Positions 45,356-55,317 of a stretch of DNA of 64,000 bases are shown here, piece by piece. The notes beneath the pieces are model-generated. The model was not told the DNA's origin and searched no databases. It saw nothing but the letters and a program-made list of their open reading frames with translations. The DNA lies in the NCBI GenBank assembly GCA_004352715.1, contig SCFE01000076.1, forward strand, positions 1,203,967 through 1,267,966, written 5' to 3'. The position numbers were made by a program, and so were the translations under genes. Numbering within the stretch: the first letter of the stretch is position 1; every line of letters starts with the position of its first letter. Source of the DNA: Hofstenia miamia. Taxonomy: Eukaryota > Xenacoelomorpha > Acoela.

Positions 45356-45469
45356 TGTGGGGGCAGCATAAGGACTGTTGCTTCCCTGAATTATTCCACT
45401 CTCGATTAGATCTTTTAGAATTTTCTCATACTCTGATTTGAGATTTTCTGGAACCCAGCAAACAGGTAA

Positions 45470-46303
45470 TCAAATCAGCTTATCCTGCTTCACCTCAATC
45501 GCATGTTCTTCGCTGATTGCTTGCCCCATGCTGATTGTACCATAATTAAAAACTTCACTTTTGCTCTGAAGTATTGAAATGAGTGATCTTTTCTCTGTAT
45601 CATTTAGATGGGGATGGGTCTCGTGGCTTACCATAGGGATCTTAACACTAGGTAGTTCTTCTAGATCATGGATGGTGGTACATATGGACAAACAGGAGGT
45701 CTCGACACTCTTGACCCTAACTGGCACTCCGATGATTTGTAGATCAGATTCTTTAAATCATACTGGATGCGTTGACCCATTAAGAATAGTGACATAGGTT
45801 TTTCCTGAAATTACCTTGCAGAGATCAGGTGAAAAAGAGATGCCTTTAACATATTTGCCTCTTTGTCCTACTATCATTACATCTCCATTCATCTCTGAAT
45901 CTGAGAACACAGCTATTCAGGTCCAGTGCTTTGCTTCTAAGTGGACAGAATCAGATAAATTAAACACAACTTCCCATTCGGGAATCGTAGCTAACTGTGT
46001 GGCATCTTGATCTTTTATGGATATCGTGTTATTTTTATAATCAATCACACATGCATTCCTCTCAAGGAAGTCATTACCCAGAATCAAATCGTAGGGAAGT
46101 TGATGATTGGCTGTATTGATGACAATGAGGTCTACTTCAAACTGTTCAGTGCGAATCTTTAATGTGGCATTTCGTAATTTCCCTTTCAATGAAATTGAAT
46201 TTCCTGATGCATTAATGAGTTTCAGATCAGCTTTATTCTTTGGTTCCTTGTTATGGGTGATCGGAGATCCTTCTCTTCTGTGAGCAGTATTGCTAAAAGC
46301 CAT
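45470..46303 (-). pseudogene. Gypsy aspartic protease and linker to RT
   Basis: The 45917-46303 ORF contains NASGNSISLKGKLRNATLKI and PYDLILGNDFLERN, the C-terminal 'ILG.DFL' signature of retroviral-type aspartic proteases. The D(S/T)G active-site loop itself is not seen, so the N-terminal part is lost or shifted. 45470-45727 carries the linker SILQSKSEVFNYGTISMGQA that precedes RT in gypsy pol. Three stops interrupt. Confidence 0.7.
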
Positions 46304-46759
46304 GCGGATGTCCTGTATCTGATCTCTGGCGCGTTCTTTTCCTCCAGTATGAATTTACGGAAATCTTTCTTTGTGTTGAGCTCGTATGCTCGATTAATCT
46401 CAGCCAATACCGTTTCCACTGTCTTGTGGTATTTACGTGCTGGTGCCTCTATTTTGATTTCCGGCCAAGATTCGTCTATTTTCTTCTGTAATTTCATGTT
46501 GGCCCATATGCTTTGAATTTCCTTTAGGTGTTCCTGGCGTTGCGTCATACTGCACTTAATAAATAATGTCATGGCTTTTTCTAGACCTTCGTTTCCCTGT
46601 AGCATTTCTACTGTTTTCACTTGTTGGAACAGGTCTATTGCTATGCTGTGGTCTATCATAATTCCGTATATCTGCGCCCAATAATCAATTTGTAAATCAA
46701 AATGGATCAGCTCTGAGATTGTGAATTCTTTCTTCTCCCATGGGAAGAAACCTTCTGTC
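46222..46759 (-). pseudogene. Gypsy gag-like region (partial)
   Basis: A helical, charged ORF (e.g. MTLFIKCSMTQRQEHLKEIQ, PARKYHKTVETVLAEINRAY) overlaps the protease region in another frame and is truncated by the N at 46760. No CCHC zinc knuckle is seen. Identified mainly by position upstream of protease. Confidence 0.45.
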
Positions 46760-46909
46760 NTCTTATAAATTTTGCAAATAGAAAATTGCAAAGAAGCTCT
46801 TCACAATGAATTTTATATGTTTATGAGATCTAAGAGAGCATAATAATGAATATTTACTTGCAAGCATTAACTCATATATTATTTATGATTAAGAGTAAAT
46901 CAGATGTCA

Positions 46910-47065
46910 CTAGTGGTCCACCAGTGGTCCACTGGTGGCTATGAGTGACTGAAATTGCTACTACTACTGCCACTACTTATCCACCAGTGGTCCACTAGTG
47001 GCTATGAGTGGCTGTAATTGCCACTCCTGCCACTGCTTCCCCACCAGTGGACCACTGGTGGTGGC
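46910..47065. repeat. About 62-bp minisatellite built on a palindrome
   Basis: Three copies of a near-perfect 21-base palindrome, CCACCAGTGGTCCACTGGTG plus G (46917-46937), lie at about 62-base spacing (others at 46980-47000 and 47041-47061). They are separated by GCTATGAGTGGCTGTAATTG-type spacers. Confidence 0.85.
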
Positions 47066-47279
47066 TACATGGGTTATAAACACTTAATTAAATTTTGTCT
47101 AATGAGTAATGAAATATTTCTCGTTTTTTCTGTATTTGAATATTATATAAATGAATTAAACATGGAAATTTTTACAAAATGGAAAAATAGCATTGTATTT
47201 GGAAAAAAATATGTAGCCTTTGCATGTAATGTTAGATTCACAAAAATGTGTTAAACATTGCACACAGACACTCTAAGCA

Positions 47280-47610
47280 GTTGAAATACATGGGAAATTA
47301 ATCTGTAGTCATCAAAATGTAGTGTGATAGTATGTATGTGTAATAAAACATGTAAACTTAATAATGCATGGTATAGCAACATGTAACCTAAATTGGCCTC
47401 ATCATGTAAATAACAATTATATGAATCATTGTAAAAAATCTGACCCCCGCAAATGTCACACGTAATTATGAATCATTGTAAATCAATCCAGTAAATATCA
47501 TGAGTTAGTCCCGTAGATGACGTGACAAACCCACCATCAATAGGCTATATGTGAGTCAGGAGGGGTCCAAAAGGTCAGATTACGTTCTCCCCTCACTTAT
47601 GTATACTACT
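47280..47610. repeat. Diverged terminal repeat of the 48.3-kb element family
   Basis: Shares a run of words with the right terminal repeat (61357-61844): TAGTCAT, AACATGTAA..CTAAATTGGCC, ATGAATCATTGTAA, GATGACGTGAC, GTGAGTCAG and ACGTTCTCCC, and ends TACTACT at 47610. It is thus an older end in the same orientation as the right terminus. Confidence 0.6.
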
Positions 47611-48079
47611 AACAAGACATTCAAATACAAATGTCAATAAACACATCCTACTAAACGAGCAATTATGTTTAGTTTTAATGAGATATTCTTTAAATTTTAT
47701 TTCTGTACCTATAAGTTATTATATGCTAAATGGGGTCAAATGCTACAGCAATGTGAAACATAATAATTAATAATGCTACTCGCTTAGTTTTATGTACATA
47801 TTTCAACTATCATGCAAAGTAAACTAACTAAATATAACTGAAATGTTCATATTTTTTCATTCATGGAAAGTGAAAACAACTGATTAAACTTATGCAAAGA
47901 ATTGATTAATAGAAAATATGCCAAGTGGGTTTTGATAGAAATGTAGTTATAATAGATTGAAAATTGCATTATGCAATATCAGCACTTTGCATGTGTAATC
48001 TTCTAGATAAACACAGCTTATGTATATATACATATATATATACTGTATATATACAATGTACTTGCATAAATTAAATATA

Positions 48080-48185
48080 CAATGCCAATATAATTTTTTC
48101 TGGCTAAAACTGGCCAGCCTTACAATGACTGACACTCAACCAATCAAAATCAAAGTTGCGTTTTCTCCCCTCACTTATGTACACT
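48080..48185. repeat. Second diverged terminus of the same family
   Basis: CCAATCAAAATCAAAGTTGCG, then TTTTCTCCCCTCACTTATGT and ACACTA, parallels the end at 47580-47610. The internal remainder (47611-48080) is AT-rich without genes. This is perhaps a solo terminal repeat or a short deletion derivative. Confidence 0.5.
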
Positions 48186-48302
48186 AATTTTATATTTAGT
48201 GTTCTTAAGGATCTTTAATAATTTTAGTAAAAATATTAGACTAAAAGATATATTTCACTCAACTTGAGCATCGTCAATTTACAGAATTTTCCCTCAAGTA
48301 TA

Positions 48303-48960
48303 AGTAGTAAGATAAGTCAAGGCTTGAACACACAAAAACGCCTCTGATTGGTCGAGAGCTCATGACGTCACATATCACGTGACAGTTAGTGAATATCGGA
48401 GACTTGTTTAAGTGCTGACTCACCTACTTGTTTTGACAGCTTGCAAAGTTCTTTTTGACAGGTTAGGGTAAAAGTGTTAATGCATATTTGACACTTATCA
48501 CTAATTGATTTTTTAAAAAATGGGTTTGCTTACGAATGATTCATATTATGGCCAATTTAGTTTACAATGTTTTATATGACTAATTTCACTCATGTTAATA
48601 TACATGTTACAATTGTTTGCATTACATTTTGTTAATATATGCATTGCTATAACACATTACACCCGCTTGCATACATTACATCACATTTGTGATTTTCTAT
48701 TGTTGGCTAATTTTACAACACTTTGTTGGATACACGTATAATATTAGACTAATTTTCCATTTCATGTAAAAACTACACAACACAATGACAAACCACACTT
48801 ATCATGTTTTCCATAATTTCAAAAAGCTTACACACACATTGCTATCTCGTTTTGGGAACCTTCAAAAAAACTGCATTTCACTTTTGTCAAAATTCCTTAA
48901 CACACACTACATTTTGTTGATCCATTTTCCATGATTTCTAATGATTACACACATACAATG
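48303..48960 (+). repeat. Left terminal inverted repeat
   Basis: Roughly 90% identical to the reverse complement of 61357-61844. Long matched blocks include GCTGACTCACCTACTTGTTT, GACAGCTTGCAAAGT and CATTAATGCATATTTGACAC-type words. Confidence 0.85.
48346..48422. promoter_or_regulatory. Promoter-like motif cluster in the left TIR
   Basis: Within 77 bases: inverted CCAAT box (GATTGG, 48346-48351), palindromic CRE (TGACGTCA, 48363-48370), E-box (CACGTG, 48376-48381) and an AP-1/Maf half-palindrome (TGCTGACTCA, 48413-48422). The same set in the same order is kept in the right TIR. Binding is inferred from motif matches only. Confidence 0.5.
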
Positions 48961-49180
48961 TAATTTGCGAACTTTCAAAAAACCGCATTTCATTTTTGTC
49001 AATACACTTCACTATCACACATGCTGTTTTTGTTAATCAATTTTACATAACTTTGAAAAGCTTACACGTTCATTGTTTATCCTGTTATTTTGGGAACCTT
49101 CAAAAAAACCGCATTTCGCTTTTGTCAAAATTCCTCACTAACACATTTATTGTATGTCATTTTTTCAACCAATGAATATT
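48840..49180. repeat. About 115-125-bp tandem repeats at the inner edge of the left TIR
   Basis: GGGAACCTTCAAAAAAACYG followed by CATTTCRCTTTTGTCAAAAT and CACTAACACA recurs at about 48855, 48968 and 49092. One to two equivalent units are present in the right TIR (61357-61500 reversed). Confidence 0.75.
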
Positions 49181-49289
49181 TTTCATAAGTTCAATGTATT
49201 TCCATTGGCTGGTCAATCTATATATTCACCTCATTTCATCGGATAAAATCATTATTTTTCTTTTACGAAATTTCATCTCACTTTTGGCA

Positions 49290-49832
49290 ATGTCTGTTGA
49301 AATGCTAGCATCTGGCTCATTGAGCAGTCTATTTGAATATCTATGCAGAACCCCACCACTTTCGCATGGCTATAACCTGCTAACACAGGAGATGATGCCC
49401 CCACCACCTGTGCCTGTAAAAGAAAAATGCAAGACTCAACACAAATGAAGATGTCCTATAGTCAGTAATAATGCGATTGTCTTCCCCAACATGAGCAAGG
49501 ATGACCATGTTTTACAATGCTTAAACAATGTTAATTCCCAACCACCAACCTGTATTTTTTCAAATGCGAGTCCAGCTAGTGAACTACCAAAAAAACTATA
49601 GCTAACAATTGAAGACATTGTTCAGCTGAACACAAGATATGGTATTGTGGTAAAGATAAGACTCGACAATGGTTTCCACTACTTCCTTCCCAAGCGGTAT
49701 GTTAATGCACTGGGTGAGAATTACAAGACTCTGGTAAATAAAAAACTTTTTCACAGTGATGACATGGAAATCACAACTGCTGGCAATAATGTAAATCGTA
49801 TTGTATTAGAATTTAATAAAATAAAAATATAG
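49290..49832 (+). pseudogene. Element ORF A: small NTRYG-motif protein
   Basis: From ATG 49290 one continuous frame runs to TAA 49830-49832 (180 codons) broken only by TGA at 49446 and TAG at 49599; there is no frameshift. The N-terminus has SLFEYLCRTPPLSHGYNLLT and a PPPPVPVKEK linker. The C-terminus has IVQLNTRYGIVVKIRLDNGF then HYFLPKRYVNAL. The same NTRYG...I.LD...F.LP(K/R)RY signature is in the protein at 60769-61092, so the two are paralogues. The beta-rich pattern suggests an OB-fold-type nucleic-acid-binding protein, which is inference. It adjoins the left TIR, whose motif cluster could be its promoter. Confidence 0.6.
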
Positions 49833-49974
49833 CATTGTTTTGTTCTACATACACATTTTATAAAAAATAATACTAGTAAAAATCATTAATTATTAGATAT
49901 AGTGGGTTTACAATAAATTTCTTAAATTTACAATTAGCAAATGATGATAATAAACTACCTTTTGAAGTGTTCAT

Positions 49975-50582
49975 TCAACATACAAATTTAAAATAGTCTT
50001 TTATACAATCTATAGAATTTTCCATGTTCTGCGGGTATTGATATCCATGATCGAGTAAATTTTCCACAGGTTGAGAGATTAACCAACTTAAAAACTCACA
50101 GTTCATAGCATCACATGCCCAAAACACAGTTTCTTTTCTATTGATAAAAATAATCATTTGTTCATTTGTTAGGTTTCCTCCTGTAAATGCTATATGATGA
50201 AAGTTACGTTGATACCAATTGAAAGCTTTCTGTATATGTCCTGGTAAACAGTCAAAATTCTCTTTTGATTGACGCACTGTAATAATGTATATTTTGTCAT
50301 CCACCAAAATTAATAGCTCTTTAATATAATAGATGCTATTGAATGCGCTCCCATGAATTTCAAAAAAACATTAGATTTCACACATGATGCCATGACTAAC
50401 AACCAACTATCCAAATAGAAAACTATAGAGAGAATGATAAATATTTCTGTAATCAATATAAAACATGGGTAAATTGAATAATCACATATTTTTTGGTAAA
50501 GTTTTTGCCATTTGAATAAAAACCATACATGCAAATTCATTCTACTCGTCATTGTCAAAAAATAATAATGGGGGATTTTCAT
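49975..50582 (-). pseudogene. Element ORF B: unrecognised minus-strand protein(s)
   Basis: Two adjoining minus-strand ORFs in different frames. 50310-50582 (90 aa) contains a strongly hydrophobic stretch YPCFILITEIFIILSIVFYL followed by another hydrophobic segment, as in a membrane protein. 49975-50307 (110 aa) is soluble-looking: FNWYQRNFHHIAFTGGNLTN, IIFINRKETVFWACDAMNCE and LLDHGYQYPQNMEN. They may be one gene with a shift or intron, or two. The family is not recognised. Confidence 0.4.
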
Positions 50583-50878
50583 GAAATTTTGAAATGTTTC
50601 AAAATATCTAATTTTTTATATAATTCATATTTGAAATTTTCAAAAAAATGGTTGCCAATTCTTAAAATTTCATATATTTTTTAATATTACTACTTTTGTT
50701 TTAATCCCATTACTGACATTGATTGGTTTGACATCATTTCTGATCTCTTAAGTTCTGAATGTGCAGAAATTTCTTGGAAAACAGTTACATTAAGCATTAA
50801 TATTTATTTATAGATTTAAAAGATTTATTTAATTTATAAGTATACTAATCTTAAATAAGTACTATAAATTAAGCTTTA

Positions 50879-52184
50879 ATGGAGTTTTGGAAAACTTTTA
50901 GTATAGTTATGATAAAAGCAACATTAATAAATTCAATGCAGCCAAATTACGTAGAAGAGGCAATTGGTTTCATAGAGTTGCAGCGAATTCAAGATTGCTG
51001 TACAGTGCAATGTTTAATTACTCCTAACACAAGATCGGCTCCTCCCCTTATAAATGCATTATTGAAGTGGATGAAAGCCATTTGGAGATATTGTCTGCAA
51101 CATGTAAGGGGTGTGTTGCCCAAGCAGGGGGATGTAAACATGTAGTTGCATTTATTATGTGGTTGTATCGCCGAAGTGTTGAACCCTGTCTCTTGCAAAG
51201 GCGTCTTTCATAAAAGTAAATTGCTTTTTGTTTGAATTCTACTAACACATATTTAAGCATCAGTTTTTTAAAATTCATTGAGTTTCTCAAACTCTTCTAT
51301 AAATTTACAAAATTCCGCATTTATTGATGACACAATTTCTGTCATTTCCCCAAGCTCATTGCTTGCTAAGCACAAATCTGCAAACATTTTATCAAGTGCG
51401 TACATAGATACGCTAATAATATCTTTTAAAAAACACATAAAAGGTTCTGCAGATGATTTTTTGCAGCATGTTGACGATTCTTTAGCATCAGCATTTCCTT
51501 CCATTTTACAAGATTTGGAACAAGAGACACTGAGCCAATCAAGATGCGACACATGGAAGAAATTCAGGTTTGTTTGCATAACAGCATTGATAATTTATGA
51601 GATGTCAAGATGTTCAACACCAGATGGTTGTTTGGTAAATAAAGTGCTGGGAGGAAAGATCTTGCAAACACAAGCGATGAAAAGAGGCCTCTTATTTGAA
51701 CAGAACATAATAGATCTCATTTCAAATGTTCATGGAATAGAGGTAGCAGAATGATTACATAATAGCTAGTACTAAAACTAAATATTTGTACTCAGATAAA
51801 ATTAATAGTTATGTATAAATTTACATGACATACATATGCGACTTAATCAGCATTATTTTAGATTAACAAATGTGATTTATATTTGCGTAAAATATACCAC
51901 ATGACTATGTAATTGAAGTGAAGTGCCTTGAAAAGAGCAATAGAGTGATCTCCTGTTATGATGATAATTTCAAGTTAACCCCCAAGTACTATGGCCAAAT
52001 CCAGTTACAGATGCTGATGGCTAAAAAGAATGCTGGAATATTTCGTGTTGGCATTCCAAACAAGGATGCCACCAATTTTCAATTGACTCCCATTAAGGTT
52101 GAATTTAATGGAGATTTCATATACCCACTAATTGCTAACGCAATCGATTTTTGGAAAAAACATATATTTAATAAATTGCTATAA
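50879..52184 (+). pseudogene. SWIM zinc finger plus YqaJ-type nuclease, left copy
   Basis: ATG at 50879 opens a protein with YVEEAIGFIELQRIQDCCTV and LITPNTRSAPP. After a shift, ATCKGCVAQAGGCKHVVAFI then MWLYRRS gives a SWIM-type CxC...CxH finger. The YqaJ part (51278-51754, 51900-52184) has SQSRCDTWKKFRFVCITALI, CSTPDGCLVNKVLGG, TQAMKRGLLFEQNIID, then VIEVKCLEKS (catalytic E-x-K) and KYYGQIQLQMLMAKKNAGIF (the Q-x-Q helix). The SPDG segment with the first metal-binding Asp is absent between 51755 and 51898, where stops occur; an intron or deletion are both possible. YqaJ enzymes are lambda-exonuclease-like recombination nucleases. Confidence 0.75.
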
Positions 52185-52191
52185 AGTTGTA

Positions 52192-52211
52192 AGTATATAT
52201 ATATATATATA
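52192..52211. repeat. (TA)n microsatellite between YqaJ gene and tRNA-like gene
   Basis: Short TA run; its inverted counterpart is at 62384-62401. Confidence 0.85.
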
Positions 52212-52249
52212 ATTTTGGGTAGCTTATCTATTGCTAAAAAGTATTTTAC

Positions 52250-52319
52250 AGATTCGTAGTGTAAGACAACACAGTCGTTTCTAATATGGAAATTACAGGT
52301 TTAAATCCTGTCGGATCTG
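52250..52319 (+). tRNA. tRNA-like gene, anticodon loop reads CTA (possible suppressor-type)
   Basis: A 70-nt cloverleaf: acceptor AGATTCG/CGGATCT (7 pairs, one G-U), D stem GTGT/ACAC with a 6-nt loop, anticodon stem GTCGT/ATGGA (weak) around loop TTCTAAT, 4-nt variable loop, T stem ACAGG/CCTGT around TTTAAAT, discriminator G. Box A (TAGTGTAAGAC) and box B (GGTTTAAATCC) fit RNA polymerase III promoters, and TTTTT at 52321-52325 is a Pol III terminator. The loop puts CTA (reads UAG) at 52281-52283. The D loop lacks the GG pair and the T loop lacks TTC, so it may be degenerate or a tRNA-derived relic. The partial right copy has one change in the anticodon stem (U to C) that improves pairing. Confidence 0.55.
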
Positions 52320-54044
52320 CTTTTTGAAATGCTCCTTTATTTTTGCAAACAACAATTTGAAATAATATACCTGCAGGCGTACCAGTGTAAAATAAAAATC
52401 AGAAACATTAGCGATTTTTGTTTAACACCTGGATGATATAAAGTTCTGTATTGTATTTGTAAATAGCAAACCAATGTGATGCATTATTACGATTTTTCCA
52501 GATTCCTGGTCCCCCTAGAGTAATATACTCAAGTATTAACTGCCTTTAATGCAGGGGTGTCATGAGAGAGCTGACTCCCATTCATTGTTGCCAGGCTAAT
52601 TCTACATTCTAGTAAAATACACATAAAAAAATTACATTCAACATTTTCAAAGTTAAAACAACTCTTGATTACTGCTAAAAGGAATAAAATCATTTGCCAG
52701 CACAAACAATGAATACTAGCTGATCATATCAGATATATAATAAAAAATTAGCAAACAAATAATGAAGGAACGTGAAAAAATTATTACCTATTACAATAAA
52801 CTACAAACTACAAAAATAATGAACATAATTAAGTTTCTATTTTAAATCTAAACAGATTTTCAAAGGACTGCTAAATGTTTACTAAATGCAACTGGCGAAC
52901 TTCAACATTTATAATTATAGCACATATATAGCACATATTTACATTTATTTACTTGTAATTCCATATTTCAGCAATCTTAATTACATAAGAAACTAATCAA
53001 AGTAGAGTTTAAAGAAATACATATATTTATTCAAATATATAATTACAATTTCATTGAAATTGTGTCTCTAATGGTATTTAATATTTTTTGACGTCAGACT
53101 TGGGGGAAGTGATGTTGGGGGAAGTGTGACAGACCCATATTTGCTATATTTTAATCATTTTAATAATAATGATAAATAATTTTTAAAAAATTTATTTTTA
53201 TATTTTCAACTATTATCATGTATTGTTTGTCAAACCAGTGTTTCTATTTCCATTCACACGGATACTGAGTTGCATTAATCTCAAGGTAAGCTTCTATTTT
53301 CTATTAAAATTGTATGGTTAGTAATATTTCCTCTATAAATTTATAATTACTCCATTTTTGTTTTATATTTTAAGCAAAGTGATAAATAATCCAGTTTATA
53401 ATAAACACATTAGATATAATAGATCTTGTATTTTAAGCAAATGGTAATTTTTTACCAGATTTTTAACATGCTCTTGTAAAATAGCAAATTTTGCTAACAC
53501 AATTTTTAGAATTTGAAAATTGTAATAAATTTTTCATGAATTTACTATTTGATATTATTGTTGTTGTTGTAACCCATAATAAATGCAAAACATTTTCATA
53601 TTTTATGCAAGCAATTTTTTTACTAATTGAAACATATTTTCATGATTTACCGTATTTTCCTTATAAATTTACTAACACCATTTTGATATTGAAAATTGTA
53701 ATGAGTTTTTCACGAACAAATTTACTAATTGATATTATTGCTGATGATGAAACATATAATAAACGCAGAAGTGTGTTTTTGTTTGTAATTTTAAGCAAAC
53801 AATAATTTTTTTTTACTAATTGAAACATATTTTCATTATTTACTAACAACAATAATTTTTTACTAATTGAAACATATTTTCATGATTTACTAACAATGTT
53901 TGATTTTGCATTTTTTAAAAAAGCAATTGTTAATAAATATTTAATTTAATTAACTTAAATTTAGCTGAAATTCAATGTAACATTTATATTATTACCATTT
54001 ACAATAAAAATGCTAATATGAATTTTCATTAAAGACTGTCAACT
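52320..54044. repeat. AT-rich tandem-repeat region
   Basis: No gene seen. From about 53330 to 53900, words such as TACTAATTGAAACATATTTT and GATATTATTG recur; 53500-53620 and 53680-53815 look like two diverged units of about 180 bases. These generate meaningless short ORFs on both strands. Confidence 0.6.
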
Positions 54045-55239
54045 TATGCATATAATTGTGAGAATTAGCAATTTAATATTCTAACATGATATAAAAGATA
54101 GGGAGATACATGAATAATCTATTTTTAAATGAAATATAGCGTTGAAATATTGCTAATTACCAAAAAAAGTTCTAGCTATTTAAAATATAGAAAAGATTGT
54201 GTGAAAAATGAGGTAAATCAGTATACTAACATTCACAATAAGTTTTTATTACACACTAAACTTAGTCTGAAAAAAGTCACTTTGTTGTAAAAACAGCTGT
54301 GGATAATGATTACTAGATGGCTTCTCTGTTAATTGAACCAGCCCGCCAACAAGATCACTCTCGTCTCCCTTTTCTATTGCTTGTGAATATCATCATCTTG
54401 GCAAATAAAAAAACTCGTTTCTATCCAAATCTATGTGGATCCCATCGCCATACCTTGTGTTCACCCTTCTGACATCTATCATGGTCCGCCATTCATAGAC
54501 TTGGAGGTCTCCCACTTTGATTAAATTTGGAGGTTCTTTCACCTGATCTAACTTCTGATACACCCTCAGCATCATGTGTAAAAAATTTGGAGTTTTTGGC
54601 AAGGACATTTTTTTAAAAGATCTAATGATAAATTTTTCAATTTTCATCATTTTATACCATGAAAATTTGATATCCAATAAAAATCAAGAGTGAATAAATG
54701 CTAGAAGATCTGGAGGTTGGAAGCCAATAATTTTTTAGTAGGAATGAATTTAATTTCCACTAGATGATGCTAATGAAATACAATACTCGACCAGCTAAAT
54801 TTTTTTTAAACAAAAAAATATATCAATGTATATGACTATATGAATTTACCATTTTTAGCTAGCCCATGTAAAGTTTCTAGAACAAAAAGTATTTAAGCAA
54901 GAATGTTATATAAATTTTGCTATGTTTTAACTTGAATTAGTTATTTTTTAGTTTTTAACCTATGCCAGGTTTTTAGAATAACAAATATTTTAAGATTATG
55001 CAAAGTTGGTAATGTTGAAATGAATATCTATATATTAGTATTTTCTTGTACTTTGTTATTTAATTAGATGTATACATATACATGTATGTATAAAAAAGAT
55101 AAACACTCAACAAACTACATTTTATTTATTTATCAACTATACACAATTCTAAATGATGTCCATTGTTGAGAGAAAGTGTTACACATTTGTCTTTATCATC
55201 TAACATTGTAAAAATTTGCAAAATTACAAAGTCTATTTG
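54045..55239 (-). repeat. Left arm of an inner 1.2-kb inverted repeat
   Basis: Reverse complement of 60106-61296 with scattered substitutions and small indels. It ends inward near a gap (55318) and outward at TATGCATA. Confidence 0.9.
54293..54677 (-). pseudogene. NTRYG-motif protein, left (broken) copy
   Basis: MMLRVYQKLDQVKEPPNLIK, DLQVYEWRTMIDVRRVNTRY and GDGIHIDLDRNEFFYLPR as in the right copy, then tandem TGA codons where the right copy reads R-Y. An upstream in-frame Met-rich leader (54600-54677) is present. The rest of the protein persists as decayed sequence to about 54270. Confidence 0.7.
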
Positions 55240-55317
55240 GAAGCCGTCTTTGTATATCTTATCAGTGTTTGCCATTAATATTTGCACTGAAGCAAGTGTA
55301 TGTGGGAAATCATCTTC
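55126..55317 (-). CDS. Unrecognised protein C-terminus, left copy (cut by gap)
   Basis: Open from the gap edge to TAA: DFPHTLASVQILMANTDKIY, DGFQIDFVILQIFTMLDD, CVTLSLNNGHHLELCIVDK. The N-terminus lies in the N run. The same C-terminus occurs at 60106-60219. It lies just upstream of, and in the same direction as, the NTRYG gene in both copies. No known family. Confidence 0.45.
   Translation of the reverse strand, partial: EDDFPHTLASVQILMANTDKIYKDGFQIDFVILQIFTMLDDKDKCVTLSLNNGHHLELCIVDK

Larger units (their letters stand above)
42090..46759 (-). mobile_element. Ty3/gypsy LTR retrotransposon, internal part
   Basis: Minus-strand order gag-like, protease, RT, RNase H, integrase, which is diagnostic of Ty3/gypsy (integrase after RNase H). 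The 5' end stops at a single N (46760) and the 3' end runs toward the 1-kb gap, so no LTR is visible. Several stops (43541, 43340-43400, 45470, 45758, 45917) show the copy is inactive as it stands. Confidence 0.9.

Noticed and set aside
46910-47065. CRISPR-like array
   Set aside because: Three spaced palindromic repeats in a eukaryotic genome with similar, not unique, spacers and no cas genes; it is a minisatellite.
48230-48302. Similarity of AGATATATTTCACTCAA...CATCGTCAATTT to AGATATATTTCGACTCAC...CATCGTCAGTTT at 31411-31445 as a shared element
   Set aside because: Similarity is about 70 bases of a motif common near retroelement ends; too short to define an element.
53491-53852. Hydrophobic ORFs on both strands
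   Set aside because: Produced by AT-rich tandem repeats; repeated peptide words reflect DNA repeats.
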